Shown here: positions 1 through 5,874 of the stretch, one piece after another
Layout of the letters: every line of letters begins with the position of its first letter
How positions within the stretch are numbered: the stretch's first letter is position 1
Source of the DNA: Chitinophaga pinensis
GTDB taxonomy: Bacteria > Bacteroidota > Bacteroidia > UKL13-3
Length of the DNA: 5,874 bases
Assembly (NCBI GenBank): GCA_943323675.2
Contig: CALPIR020000148.1
Location: 1-5,874 of the forward strand
Direction: 5' to 3'
Position numbers and translations under genes: made by a program
The notes under the pieces: generated by a model
Told to the model about the DNA's origin: nothing
Database searches by the model: none
What the model saw: the letters and a program-made list of their open reading frames with translations, nothing else

Positions 1-138
1 TGGACCAATGCGGCTCATTTTCTCAAATCCTTCTACAAATTCAGCCATGATTTTAAAGGTTGCCCAACTATCGGTAACTCTAATTTCTGGCCAATTCTTT
101 TTCTCAAATGCCTTTTTTATCCTCTCTTCATTTGTCAT
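1..138 (-). CDS. LOG-family (TIGR00730-type) Rossmann-fold protein, N-terminal fragment
   Basis: This is the first 46 codons of a gene that runs off the left edge. The frame begins at the ATG on bases 138-136, and no in-frame upstream ATG was found in the short gap. The peptide starts MTNEERIKKAFEKK and contains DSWATFKIMAEFVEGFEK (residues 23-40) followed by MSRIGP. From memory, this matches the leader of the longer LOG-family proteins of Bacteroidota, in which a DSW..FKIM.EFVEGFE..IGP segment comes just before the Rossmann core. Characterised LOG proteins release free cytokinin-type bases from nucleoside 5'-monophosphates or hydrolyse AMP to ribose 5-phosphate. In most bacteria the physiological substrate is not settled. 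The diagnostic PGGxGTxxE motif would lie outside the window, so the family call rests only on the leader. The gene lies 73 bases after yqeY on the same strand, with a hairpin between them, so it may be a separate transcription unit. Confidence 0.62.
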   Translation of the reverse strand, partial: MTNEERIKKAFEKKNWPEIRVTDSWATFKIMAEFVEGFEKMSRIGP

Positions 139-164
139 AAGTATGCATTTATTATTACACGAAT

Positions 165-186
165 AAGGGCGCACTTGTGCGCCCCT
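165..186 (-). terminator. GC-rich hairpin after yqeY, possible terminator
   Basis: GGGCGCAC (167-174) and GTGCGCCC (177-184) form an 8-base perfect inverted repeat. It can fold as a 7-bp stem with a 4-base loop, extended by a G-U and an A-U pair. It stands out in an AT-rich gap, 26 bases past the yqeY stop. On the minus strand it is followed by TTATTC, a weak T tract, so intrinsic termination is plausible but not textbook. It would end the TPR-comA-yqeY transcript. On the other strand the trailing sequence is also poor in T. The alternative is a structured 5' leader for the LOG gene. Confidence 0.5.
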
Positions 187-191
187 TTGTA

Positions 192-222
192 CAATTATAC
201 AAGAATTATTATTATCCTAAAA
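192..222 (-). promoter_or_regulatory. Possible Bacteroidota-type promoter for the LOG gene
   Basis: Read on the minus strand, TTTT (222-219) is followed after exactly 19 bases by TATAATTG (199-192). The Bacteroidota sigma-ABfr consensus is TTTG, about 19 bases, then TAnnTTTG, so each box is one base off. The upstream box overlaps the last codons of yqeY. Predicted initiation near 185-188 would put the GC-rich hairpin at the very 5' end of the transcript, about 50 bases before the LOG start codon. The local sequence is AT-rich, so a chance match is quite possible. Confidence 0.3.
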
Positions 223-661
223 GCTGTTTTAAAAGCGAAGAAATGATTTTTCCATCAGCTTTACCAGCTAACGCTTTCATAGCTGCAGGCATTGCTTTGC
301 TAAAATCTGCTGCTCCAGTTGCACCTATTTCTGTTAACACCAATTGTAGTGCTGCTTTAACTTCGTCTTCACTCATTTGCTTAGGCAAATAGCGCTCAAT
401 AACTGCAAGTTCTTCACGTTCTGTTACTGCCAATTCTTCGCGGCCATTACTCACAAAAATGTCTATACTTTCTTTGCGTTGTTTAGCCAGTTTCTGAAAA
501 ATTTTAATGGCAGCTTCATCCTCTAGGCTGTCTTTTGCACTTTCTGCTGTGGCAGCAATCATTAATGCAGATTTTAAGGCACGTAAAGCACGTAACGAAA
601 CTTCGTCTTTGGCTTTCATTGCCGTAATGATATCGGTATTTATTTGTTGTTGTAAACTCAT
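212..661 (-). CDS. yqeY: GatB/YqeY domain-containing protein
   Basis: This is a 149-residue cytoplasmic protein at the usual length for free-standing YqeY. The family's segments appear in order: an N-terminal helix with KAKDEVSLRALRALKSAL (16-33), LAKQRKESIDIF (58-69), an acidic EREELAVIERYLPKQMSE stretch (81-98), then the small C-terminal subdomain with GAADFSKAMPAAMKAL (116-131) and GKADGKIISSLL (133-144). The fold is shared with the C-terminal tail of GatB, the tRNA-dependent amidotransferase subunit, where it helps bind tRNA. The function of the stand-alone protein is not established, and a tRNA-related role is only an inference from the fold. The ATG at 661-659 lies 13 bases after the comA stop, so it is probably co-transcribed with comA and the TPR gene. 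No membrane segment or signal peptide is visible. A hairpin follows 26 bases downstream. Confidence 0.93.
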   Translation of the reverse strand: MSLQQQINTDIITAMKAKDEVSLRALRALKSALMIAATAESAKDSLEDEAAIKIFQKLAKQRKESIDIFVSNGREELAVTEREELAVIERYLPKQMSEDEVKAALQLVLTEIGATGAADFSKAMPAAMKALAGKADGKIISSLLKQLLG

Positions 662-674
662 AATAAACTGCGGC

Positions 675-1466
675 TTATTTCTTTTTAGGAATGTATTTGG
701 CTGTTTTGTTTAAGAAGAAGGTAAACGTATCGCTACGCAAACCGATACGCAATGTTTCTAGAGGAATTACATCATTTGGCGCTATGTTACCAAGGTTAAC
801 ATTCGCATCAACCAACTTAATAAAGTAGGTTTGTTGCGCTTTTTGCGGGGCCTCCCAAATAATTTTTTCGCTATCAATTTTTGTTAAAATCTCCTGAACC
901 AAACCCTCACGAACTTCGCCACTGCTTCGGTATACACCGACATTTCCAGCCTCACGTGCTTCTGCAATTACTTTCCAAGCACCAGCTTTAAGTTCTGCTT
1001 TCATCAATTCTATCCACTGGTAAGGTGGAATAATTTTTTCTACATCTTTGCTTCCTACTTCGCTTAACACAATGGCGTGCTTGCTAATTTTATTGATGTA
1101 TTCTAATTTTACATTGTGTGGCATTTCAATACTGCCATCTGAAACTTCAACATGCTCAAGTTTATATTTATCAATGACCTTTAAAAAATCATCGTATTGG
1201 TTACGCACAATAAAGGCTTCAAATAAAGTTCCACCAAAATAAACGCGCATTCCTGCATCTTTGTACAGCTTAATTTTTTCAGCAAGGTTAGGAGATACCA
1301 TGCTGGTTCCAAAACCCAATTTAACTAAGTCTACGTACTCGCTGTTTGCTTCAATAAAATTTGCGGCTTCTGTAAGGCTAAGGCCCTTGTCCATCACCAT
1401 TGTTAAACCATTATTACGTGGCTTTGCAGTTCTATCGGGTAACTGTTTCAGTTTAAAGTTTCTCAT
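675..1466 (-). CDS. comA: Phosphosulfolactate synthase-like protein (ComA family)
   Basis: This 263-residue protein is full length for the ComA family (PF02679), a TIM-barrel enzyme. In methanogens ComA adds sulfite to phosphoenolpyruvate to give (2R)-phosphosulfolactate, the first step of coenzyme M synthesis. Family blocks visible in order are KPRNNGLTMVMDKGLS (15-30), YVDLVKLGFGTS (44-55), YFGGTLFE (76-83), VEVSDGSIEMP (96-106), LSEVGSKD (134-141), AREAGNVGVYRSSGEVR (170-186), WEAPQKAQQ (204-212) and LETLRIGLRSDTF (246-258). K140 in LSEVGSK lies in the block that I recall contains the proposed catalytic lysine of the archaeal enzyme, but this was not checked by alignment. Bacteroidota do not make coenzyme M, so the real product here is uncertain. 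Sulfolactate or a related sulfonate is one possibility, and the family also includes plant heat-stress protein HSA32. No comB or comC lies in the window. The start overlaps the end of the TPR gene by 14 bases, which suggests translational coupling. The name is unrelated to competence ComA. Confidence 0.9.
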   Translation of the reverse strand: MRNFKLKQLPDRTAKPRNNGLTMVMDKGLSLTEAANFIEANSEYVDLVKLGFGTSMVSPNLAEKIKLYKDAGMRVYFGGTLFEAFIVRNQYDDFLKVIDKYKLEHVEVSDGSIEMPHNVKLEYINKISKHAIVLSEVGSKDVEKIIPPYQWIELMKAELKAGAWKVIAEAREAGNVGVYRSSGEVREGLVQEILTKIDSEKIIWEAPQKAQQTYFIKLVDANVNLGNIAPNDVIPLETLRIGLRSDTFTFFLNKTAKYIPKKK

Positions 1467-2865
1467 TTTTTTCTTTATACAGTGCTATAAGTGATAAGAT
1501 GTCGCTCACGTTTTGAAGTTGAGGCATAATCTCGAAAATTAAAAAGTGGTCGTCAAAATTAATACTTAAAGCTGTTTCTAAGTGTACTTTTGCTTGCCTG
1601 GTTTTGCCCATGGCGTACAAATAAGTAGCCATTCTGTAGTGTAACTGGTGATTGTCAGGGCTTAACTTAAGGGCTTTGCCAACAATATCAGCAGCTTCTT
1701 CTTGTTTATTTTCTACAAAAAGCACATACGACCAATCCAACCAAGCCTCCATCATCATCGGGTCGAGTAGAATAATATCTTGGTAGCATGCTATAGCCTC
1801 TTCGATATGGTTCATTTTATACTCCGTTTCACCCAATACCAACAAGTACTCGGTGTTATCTTGTTCCAAAACAACAGCACGTTTAATAAATTGCAAGGCT
1901 TCTTTCAGTAGTCCTTCTTTTTCAAAGGTAAGTCCAATACCAAACCATGCCTCAGCAATATTGGGATTAAGTTTGGTTGCTTTTTTGTAAAACTCGCGCG
2001 CTTCAATATTTCTATCCATGCGCTCTAAGCAACCAGCCAAATTACAATAGGTTACAGCATCAGGCCCATCGCGCTCTAAAGTTATTTGGTATTCTAAAAT
2101 GGCATCTTCATATCTGTCTAATTCTACTAAGGCATTAGCTTTATTAAAGCGAGCCACAGTAAAATCTTCATCAATAGCCAAGCAGTAATCAAATGCGTCA
2201 ATTGATTTTTCAAAGTCTCCTATTTTGGTATGAATTACACCCAATGCATACCATGCTGAAGTATTGTATGGGTCCATATCAATAAGCTTATGGACGTAGA
2301 ATATACTTTTGTCGTAATTCCCCAGCAAATCATAGGCATTTGCTGTTTCGTGATAGGCTTGTTCTAATTCAGGGTTTTCGGAAACAATTAATTCAAAATA
2401 TTCAGCAGATTTGTCTAAACGGTTAGTTTCTTCGTAGGCGTAAGCAATTTCAAATAACACATCTGGTCGGTCATCTGTGTGCAATAATGCTTTATCAAAA
2501 CAGGCCTCTGCTTTTTCATCTTGGTTCATGTTTAAAAAAACTTCCCCTTTTATTAAAGCAATATCGGCATTAAATGGTTCGTATAGTTCAGCATTTTCAG
2601 CAATTTCAAGCGATTCTTCTAGTTTCCCCATCGCTAAAAACACACTTGCCTTTTGCACCATAAAGCCAATGTGATTAGGAAACAACTCTTCACCATAATA
2701 AAGCACTTCCAATGCCTTCTTAAGTTTTTCTTTTTGGATATAATAATCGCAAATATCTTCTAATGCCTCAGCTTCAAAAAACTCGCGGGTTTTATTCCGC
2801 AACATCTTTTCATATCGCTGTACGTTCGATTGTACTTCTTCGTCTAAAAAATCGTCAGCATCCAT
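1453..2865 (-). CDS. Tetratricopeptide-repeat protein with twelve TPR units
   Basis: This is a 470-residue soluble protein with no signal peptide or membrane segment, so it is probably cytoplasmic. After an acidic 31-residue leader (MDADDFLDEE...), residues 32-439 divide exactly into twelve 34-residue units with no insertion or deletion. Position 20 of every unit is Ala or Ser, position 8 is small (A, G, S or C), and many units end in DP/NP-type turns, such as NPEL, DPYN, NPNI and SPDN. A 31-residue helical cap (440-470) closes the array. Such an array should fold as a right-handed superhelix with a concave peptide- or protein-binding groove. No catalytic domain is present and the partner is unknown. 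The gene is first in the TPR-comA-yqeY cluster, and its stop lies inside the comA start region. From memory, a TPR gene next to comA is common in Bacteroidota, so the two products may work together, but that is inference. A -7-type promoter element lies about 20 bases upstream of the ATG. Confidence 0.92.
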   Translation of the reverse strand: MDADDFLDEEVQSNVQRYEKMLRNKTREFFEAEALEDICDYYIQKEKLKKALEVLYYGEELFPNHIGFMVQKASVFLAMGKLEESLEIAENAELYEPFNADIALIKGEVFLNMNQDEKAEACFDKALLHTDDRPDVLFEIAYAYEETNRLDKSAEYFELIVSENPELEQAYHETANAYDLLGNYDKSIFYVHKLIDMDPYNTSAWYALGVIHTKIGDFEKSIDAFDYCLAIDEDFTVARFNKANALVELDRYEDAILEYQITLERDGPDAVTYCNLAGCLERMDRNIEAREFYKKATKLNPNIAEAWFGIGLTFEKEGLLKEALQFIKRAVVLEQDNTEYLLVLGETEYKMNHIEEAIACYQDIILLDPMMMEAWLDWSYVLFVENKQEEAADIVGKALKLSPDNHQLHYRMATYLYAMGKTRQAKVHLETALSINFDDHFLIFEIMPQLQNVSDILSLIALYKEKNEKL

Positions 2866-2866
2866 A

Positions 2867-2981
2867 GTTCTAAAACTTAGCCGAACAAATATAACACCAA
2901 AACAAGGTGATGTTTGAAAAAAATACAGAGATTATGCACAACTTATTAAATAGCTTGGGTTGCATGACATAGTTTTAGAAC
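2867..2981. repeat. 11-base inverted repeat flanking part of the divergent intergenic region
   Basis: GTTCTAAAACT (2867-2877) recurs as its exact reverse complement AGTTTTAGAAC (2971-2981), with starts 104 bases apart. Including base 2866, the left copy reads AGTTCTAAAACT and is itself a gapped palindrome (AGTT...AACT). The left copy sits in the predicted 5' leader of the TPR gene, directly before its ATG. Paired sites like this could be operators, but an AT-rich 199-base gap can give such a match by chance. Confidence 0.3.
2886..2893 (-). promoter_or_regulatory. Perfect TAnnTTTG -7 element for the TPR-comA-yqeY operon
   Basis: On the minus strand bases 2893-2886 read TATATTTG, a full match to the Bacteroidota -7 consensus TAnnTTTG. 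Transcription would start near 2880, giving a leader of about 15 bases before the TPR ATG at 2865. No TTTG or TTG box is found at the expected 17-23-base distance; only a T-rich run lies there. The promoter is therefore either -33-weak or activator-dependent, or the match is fortuitous. Confidence 0.45.
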
Positions 2982-3064
2982 AATTAACAAACAACTTAAT
3001 CTGTTCATTATACCGCTTGTAAAAACTGCAAATAATTTACATTTAAAATACGTTTATTGCATAC

Positions 3065-5874
3065 ATGTATAAAACTGCACTTCCTGCAATCGCCTTTTTA
3101 TTAGGTTTTACAACCGTTGCTCAATCCCAAAGTTTAAGCCAGGCAAGCTGGCAGCAAAGGGTTGATTATAATATACAAGTAGTTTTGCGCGACTCACAAA
3201 ATGTATTGAGTGGTTTTGAAACCATGACCTATTACAACAACTCACCCGATACATTAAAAGAAATATATATCCATTTATGGCCTAATGCTTATTTAAATAC
3301 AGAGACGCCTTTCGCCCAACAGCAAATTGAAAACGGCAAAACAGATTTTTACTATGCCCCTAAAAGTAACAGAGGCAAACTAGATTCGTTAAATTTTAAG
3401 ATTGACGGACAAAAGGTTAAAACAGAATTTATAGTGGGTTATGAAGTGGCTAAACTTGTTTTAGAGAAGCCCGTTTTGGCTGGTCAAAAAGTGGATATCA
3501 CAACACCTTTTAGAGTTAAAATGCCTAAAGTTTTTTCGCGCTTAGGGGAAGAAAACATGTTATTTTGTGTTACACAATGGTACCCTAAACCTGCTGTATA
3601 TGATGTAAATGGATGGAATCCAATGCCGTATTTAGACCAAGGAGAATTTTATAGCGAATACGGAAAGTTTGTGGTTGATATAACTGTGCCCAAAGATTAT
3701 GTAGTAACTGCAACAGGTCAAATACAGCAGCTCGAAGAAAAAGAATGGTGGCTTAAACGCAATGATGTTGTGTATGAAATGCATCCCTCGAAGCAACCAT
3801 TAAAAACATTACGGTTTGTGCAAGATTCTGTGCATGATTTTGCATGGTTTGCCAGTGCTAAGTTTAAGGTAAGTAAAGGAGAGGTGTTGCTTAACAATGG
3901 CCATAACGTTGAAACGTGGTTTTTTAGTGAAATTGATAATGATAAGAAACGGTCAGAAGGAATTTTATATACCAACGAAGCGGTTAAATTTTATTCAAAT
4001 TTCGTTGGAAATTATCCTTATCAACATGCATCTGTTGTAGTTACAAAATTAAAGGCGGGGGGTGGCATGGAGTATCCTACAATAACCAATGTAACCGAAG
4101 TAAACCGACAAGTAATTGTGCATGAGGTTGGGCACAATTGGTTTTATGGAATTTTAGGAAATAACGAAAGGCTTTACCCTTGGATGGATGAAAGCATTAA
4201 TAACTATTACGAATCAAGAAGTACCTATAAGTCAAAACCAGTTATACATGGCAATTTGTTTGGCAATAAAAAATCTGGCAAACGGTCCTTAAGCATGGAA
4301 AATTTAGCTGAATCTTCTTTTGGTTCGCTAGAGTTACAATATTTATACTCGGCTCGAAATAACAATGCACAAGCACCTTTTCTGACCTCCACAGCGTTTA
4401 CAAATCAAAACTACGGTACCATTATTTATGGAAAAGCAGCCCTGGCTTTTTTACAATTAGAAGTGTATCTGGGTAAGGATATTTTTGATGGTATGATGAA
4501 AAGTTATTATGAAAAATGGAAGTTTAAGCATCCTTTACCGAACGATTTTATTAATCATGCTAAAACATATACAGGCAAAAATTTAGATTGGTTTTTTAAT
4601 GGTTTGATGAATACCAAAAACAATCCTGATCATGCCATTTGTAGTGTTAAAAAAAGCAAGGGCAATTTAGCAGTAACCATAAAAAACAAAGGCGGAGTGG
4701 CTTTACCGTTTGTTATTCAAACCATGCATGGTGATAGTATAATACACGAAACCAAAGTAGAACCGTTTACTGGAAAAACCACCATTACTTTACCTGCTGC
4801 TATGGCTACAAGTGTTAAAATTGATGCGCGAGAGGAAAGCATTGATATCTTTAGAAATAATAATTATGCGAGTACAAGCGGCTTATTTAAAACGGCTAGA
4901 AAACTTGATGTTGATTTGTTTGTAAATAAGGAAAAACCATACAACCAACAACTATTTTGGATGCCTATTGTTGGTGCTAATTATTATAATAAAACCATGC
5001 TGGGATTGGCGTTTTACAACAGCATATTACCGCGTAAAAAAACAGAATACATCATTGCACCTATGTATGCTTTTGGTACAAAAGATGTAGCTGGATATTT
5101 GGCTTTGCAACATAGAATTTTAGGTAATGGATTTATTAAAGAAGCTCAAATTGGGGTTGATGTAGCAAGGTTTGCAACATCGGGTTATAATAGTAATCAA
5201 ATCATCGGACAAGACTCTTTAAAAAATAATATTTTAGGAGAAAAATACGGATCACGTATTTACGAAAAGATAGCACCGCGTGTCAGTATTATTTTTGCCA
5301 ATAACACACCACGAAATGGGATAGAAAAAAGGTTAGATATGAGATATGTTATGGTAAATGAACAAAAACATACAACGGTTCTGTTTTCTAATTTTAAAGC
5401 TTATTTGGGTTATTTCGATGTGAAATATACCCACTCCAAAAGAAACAAACTTATGCCTTACGATGTGCAGTTAAATTACCAATTAGCAAATGCACAAAGT
5501 GTATTTCAAAAAATCACCGCGGAGTACAATGCCTTTTTTGATTACGGTGAAGAAAAGAAAGGACTAACAGTAAGAGGATTTGCAGGGTTATTTTTGAAAA
5601 AGCCAGGAGATGGAAAGGACGAAAGAGCTTATTTCCGTTTAGCAGAAAACAATGGTTATTATGATTATTTGTATGATCAAGCGCAGTTCGGTAGGGGCGA
5701 AACAAAAATAAACGAGTCTAATTTGTTTACACAACAATTGATGCCAACAGGTACGGGTTTTAGAACCTACTCTAATGTAGCATTAACAGACGATTGGGTT
5801 GCTTCGGCTAATTTTACTTCAACCATTCCCGGGGTTTTGCCATTACGTTTATTTTTTGATGTAGCGGCAATCAA
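3065..5874 (+). CDS. Secreted M1-like gluzincin metallopeptidase with C-terminal beta-barrel-like region, C-terminus beyond window
   Basis: An open frame of 936 complete codons runs from the ATG at 3065 to the right edge with no stop. An in-frame TAA at 3044 makes this the first possible ATG. Residues 1-21 form a signal peptide: MYK, a hydrophobic core (LPAIAFLLGF), then TTVAQS, with cleavage likely after A19 or S21. Residues of about 25-260 form the M1-type N-terminal beta domain (YNNSPDTLKEIYIHLWPNAY, VTQWYPKPAVYD). The catalytic domain has GGGMEYPT (332-339), the HEVGH zinc motif (H353, E354, H357), the third zinc ligand E376 in WMDES (HEXXH-X18-E intact), and Y455 in IIYGKAA as the likely transition-state tyrosine. 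The usual aminopeptidase GxMEN motif reads GGMEY here, so amino-terminal substrate binding may differ. From about residue 630 the sequence becomes alternating polar/hydrophobic strands with aromatic ends, including LFWMPIVGANYYNKTMLGL, IIAPMYAFGTKDVAGYLAL and YDYLYDQAQFGRGE. This resembles an outer-membrane beta-barrel. Classical M1 enzymes lack such a region. The protein is probably exported to the periplasm or outer membrane. It is transcribed divergently from the TPR operon; no clear promoter was seen. Confidence 0.88.
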   Translation, partial: MYKTALPAIAFLLGFTTVAQSQSLSQASWQQRVDYNIQVVLRDSQNVLSGFETMTYYNNSPDTLKEIYIHLWPNAYLNTETPFAQQQIENGKTDFYYAPKSNRGKLDSLNFKIDGQKVKTEFIVGYEVAKLVLEKPVLAGQKVDITTPFRVKMPKVFSRLGEENMLFCVTQWYPKPAVYDVNGWNPMPYLDQGEFYSEYGKFVVDITVPKDYVVTATGQIQQLEEKEWWLKRNDVVYEMHPSKQPLKTLRFVQDSVHDFAWFASAKFKVSKGEVLLNNGHNVETWFFSEIDNDKKRSEGILYTNEAVKFYSNFVGNYPYQHASVVVTKLKAGGGMEYPTITNVTEVNRQVIVHEVGHNWFYGILGNNERLYPWMDESINNYYESRSTYKSKPVIHGNLFGNKKSGKRSLSMENLAESSFGSLELQYLYSARNNNAQAPFLTSTAFTNQNYGTIIYGKAALAFLQLEVYLGKDIFDGMMKSYYEKWKFKHPLPNDFINHAKTYTGKNLDWFFNGLMNTKNNPDHAICSVKKSKGNLAVTIKNKGGVALPFVIQTMHGDSIIHETKVEPFTGKTTITLPAAMATSVKIDAREESIDIFRNNNYASTSGLFKTARKLDVDLFVNKEKPYNQQLFWMPIVGANYYNKTMLGLAFYNSILPRKKTEYIIAPMYAFGTKDVAGYLALQHRILGNGFIKEAQIGVDVARFATSGYNSNQIIGQDSLKNNILGEKYGSRIYEKIAPRVSIIFANNTPRNGIEKRLDMRYVMVNEQKHTTVLFSNFKAYLGYFDVKYTHSKRNKLMPYDVQLNYQLANAQSVFQKITAEYNAFFDYGEEKKGLTVRGFAGLFLKKPGDGKDERAYFRLAENNGYYDYLYDQAQFGRGETKINESNLFTQQLMPTGTGFRTYSNVALTDDWVASANFTSTIPGVLPLRLFFDVAAI

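Noticed and set aside
395..442. Tandem near-repeat REELAVTE/REELAVIE inside YqeY (residues 74-89)
   Set aside because: The two 24-base units differ at many synonymous sites. The total protein length and the E-rich segment before YLPKQ are normal for the family, so this is ordinary helix sequence and not a duplication.
2477..2674. 65-residue plus-strand reading frame over the TPR gene
   Set aside because: It is antisense to intact TPR units. Its Ser/Ala-rich product is typical of a complement-strand shadow of a Glu/Ala-rich helical protein.
2894..2910. CACC...GGTG small inverted repeat just upstream of the TPR -7 element
   Set aside because: The stem has only four base pairs, which is too short to separate from chance.
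2932..2940. TTATGCACA, matching a relaxed DnaA-box consensus (TTWTNCACA)
   Set aside because: Only one box was seen. There is no cluster, AT-rich unwinding element or dnaA/dnaN gene nearby, so it does not support an origin.
3049..3056. TACGTTTA as a -7 box for the peptidase gene
   Set aside because: It is one base off TAnnTTTG, has no TTTG box 19 bases upstream (CTGC is there), and lies so close to the ATG at 3065 that the leader would be only a few bases or absent.
3718..3975. 85-residue minus-strand reading frame inside the peptidase gene
   Set aside because: It lies wholly antisense to the catalytic region of a well-supported gene, shows no recognisable domain and has a low-complexity Ser/Leu-rich composition, so it is a shadow frame.
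5514..5705. 63-residue minus-strand reading frame inside the barrel-like region
   Set aside because: It is antisense to the continuous long frame and has no recognisable family, so it is a shadow frame.

Overview
The window looks like chromosomal DNA from a Bacteroidota (Flavobacteriia/Cytophagia-type) bacterium. The DNA is AT-rich, no start codon has a clear Shine-Dalgarno sequence, and there is a TAnnTTTG-type -7 promoter element. The gene set also fits this phylum: a ComA-like phosphosulfolactate synthase directly downstream of a TPR protein, YqeY, a LOG-family protein with the long N-terminal leader seen in this phylum, and a secreted M1-like peptidase with a barrel-like C-terminal extension. 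The assignment rests on recognising families by eye; no database search was run.

Left part, minus strand (2865 down to 1). Three genes are tightly packed in the order TPR-repeat protein (1453-2865), comA-like phosphosulfolactate synthase (675-1466, overlapping the TPR gene by 14 bases) and yqeY (212-661, 13 bases after comA). They very probably form one transcript. A GC-rich hairpin (165-186) follows yqeY. The first 46 codons of a LOG-family (TIGR00730-type) gene then run off the left edge (1-138). A promoter-like motif at the end of yqeY could give the LOG gene its own transcript.

Middle (2866-3064). This is a 199-base divergent intergenic region. On the minus strand it has a perfect TAnnTTTG element just upstream of the TPR gene. 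An 11-base inverted repeat lies near both ends of its left half. No convincing promoter was found for the plus-strand gene.

Right part, plus strand (3065-5874, open at the right edge). A single long reading frame of at least 936 codons starts with a signal peptide. It continues into an M1/gluzincin metallopeptidase with an intact HEXXH-X18-E zinc site, then into about 300 residues that look like outer-membrane beta-barrel strands. This gene has no visible functional link to the cytoplasmic operon opposite it.

I found no mobile element, CRISPR array, tRNA or rRNA gene, or evident multi-gene defence or biosynthetic system. The two points most worth following are the peptidase-barrel fusion and the comA-like gene without the rest of the coenzyme M pathway nearby.
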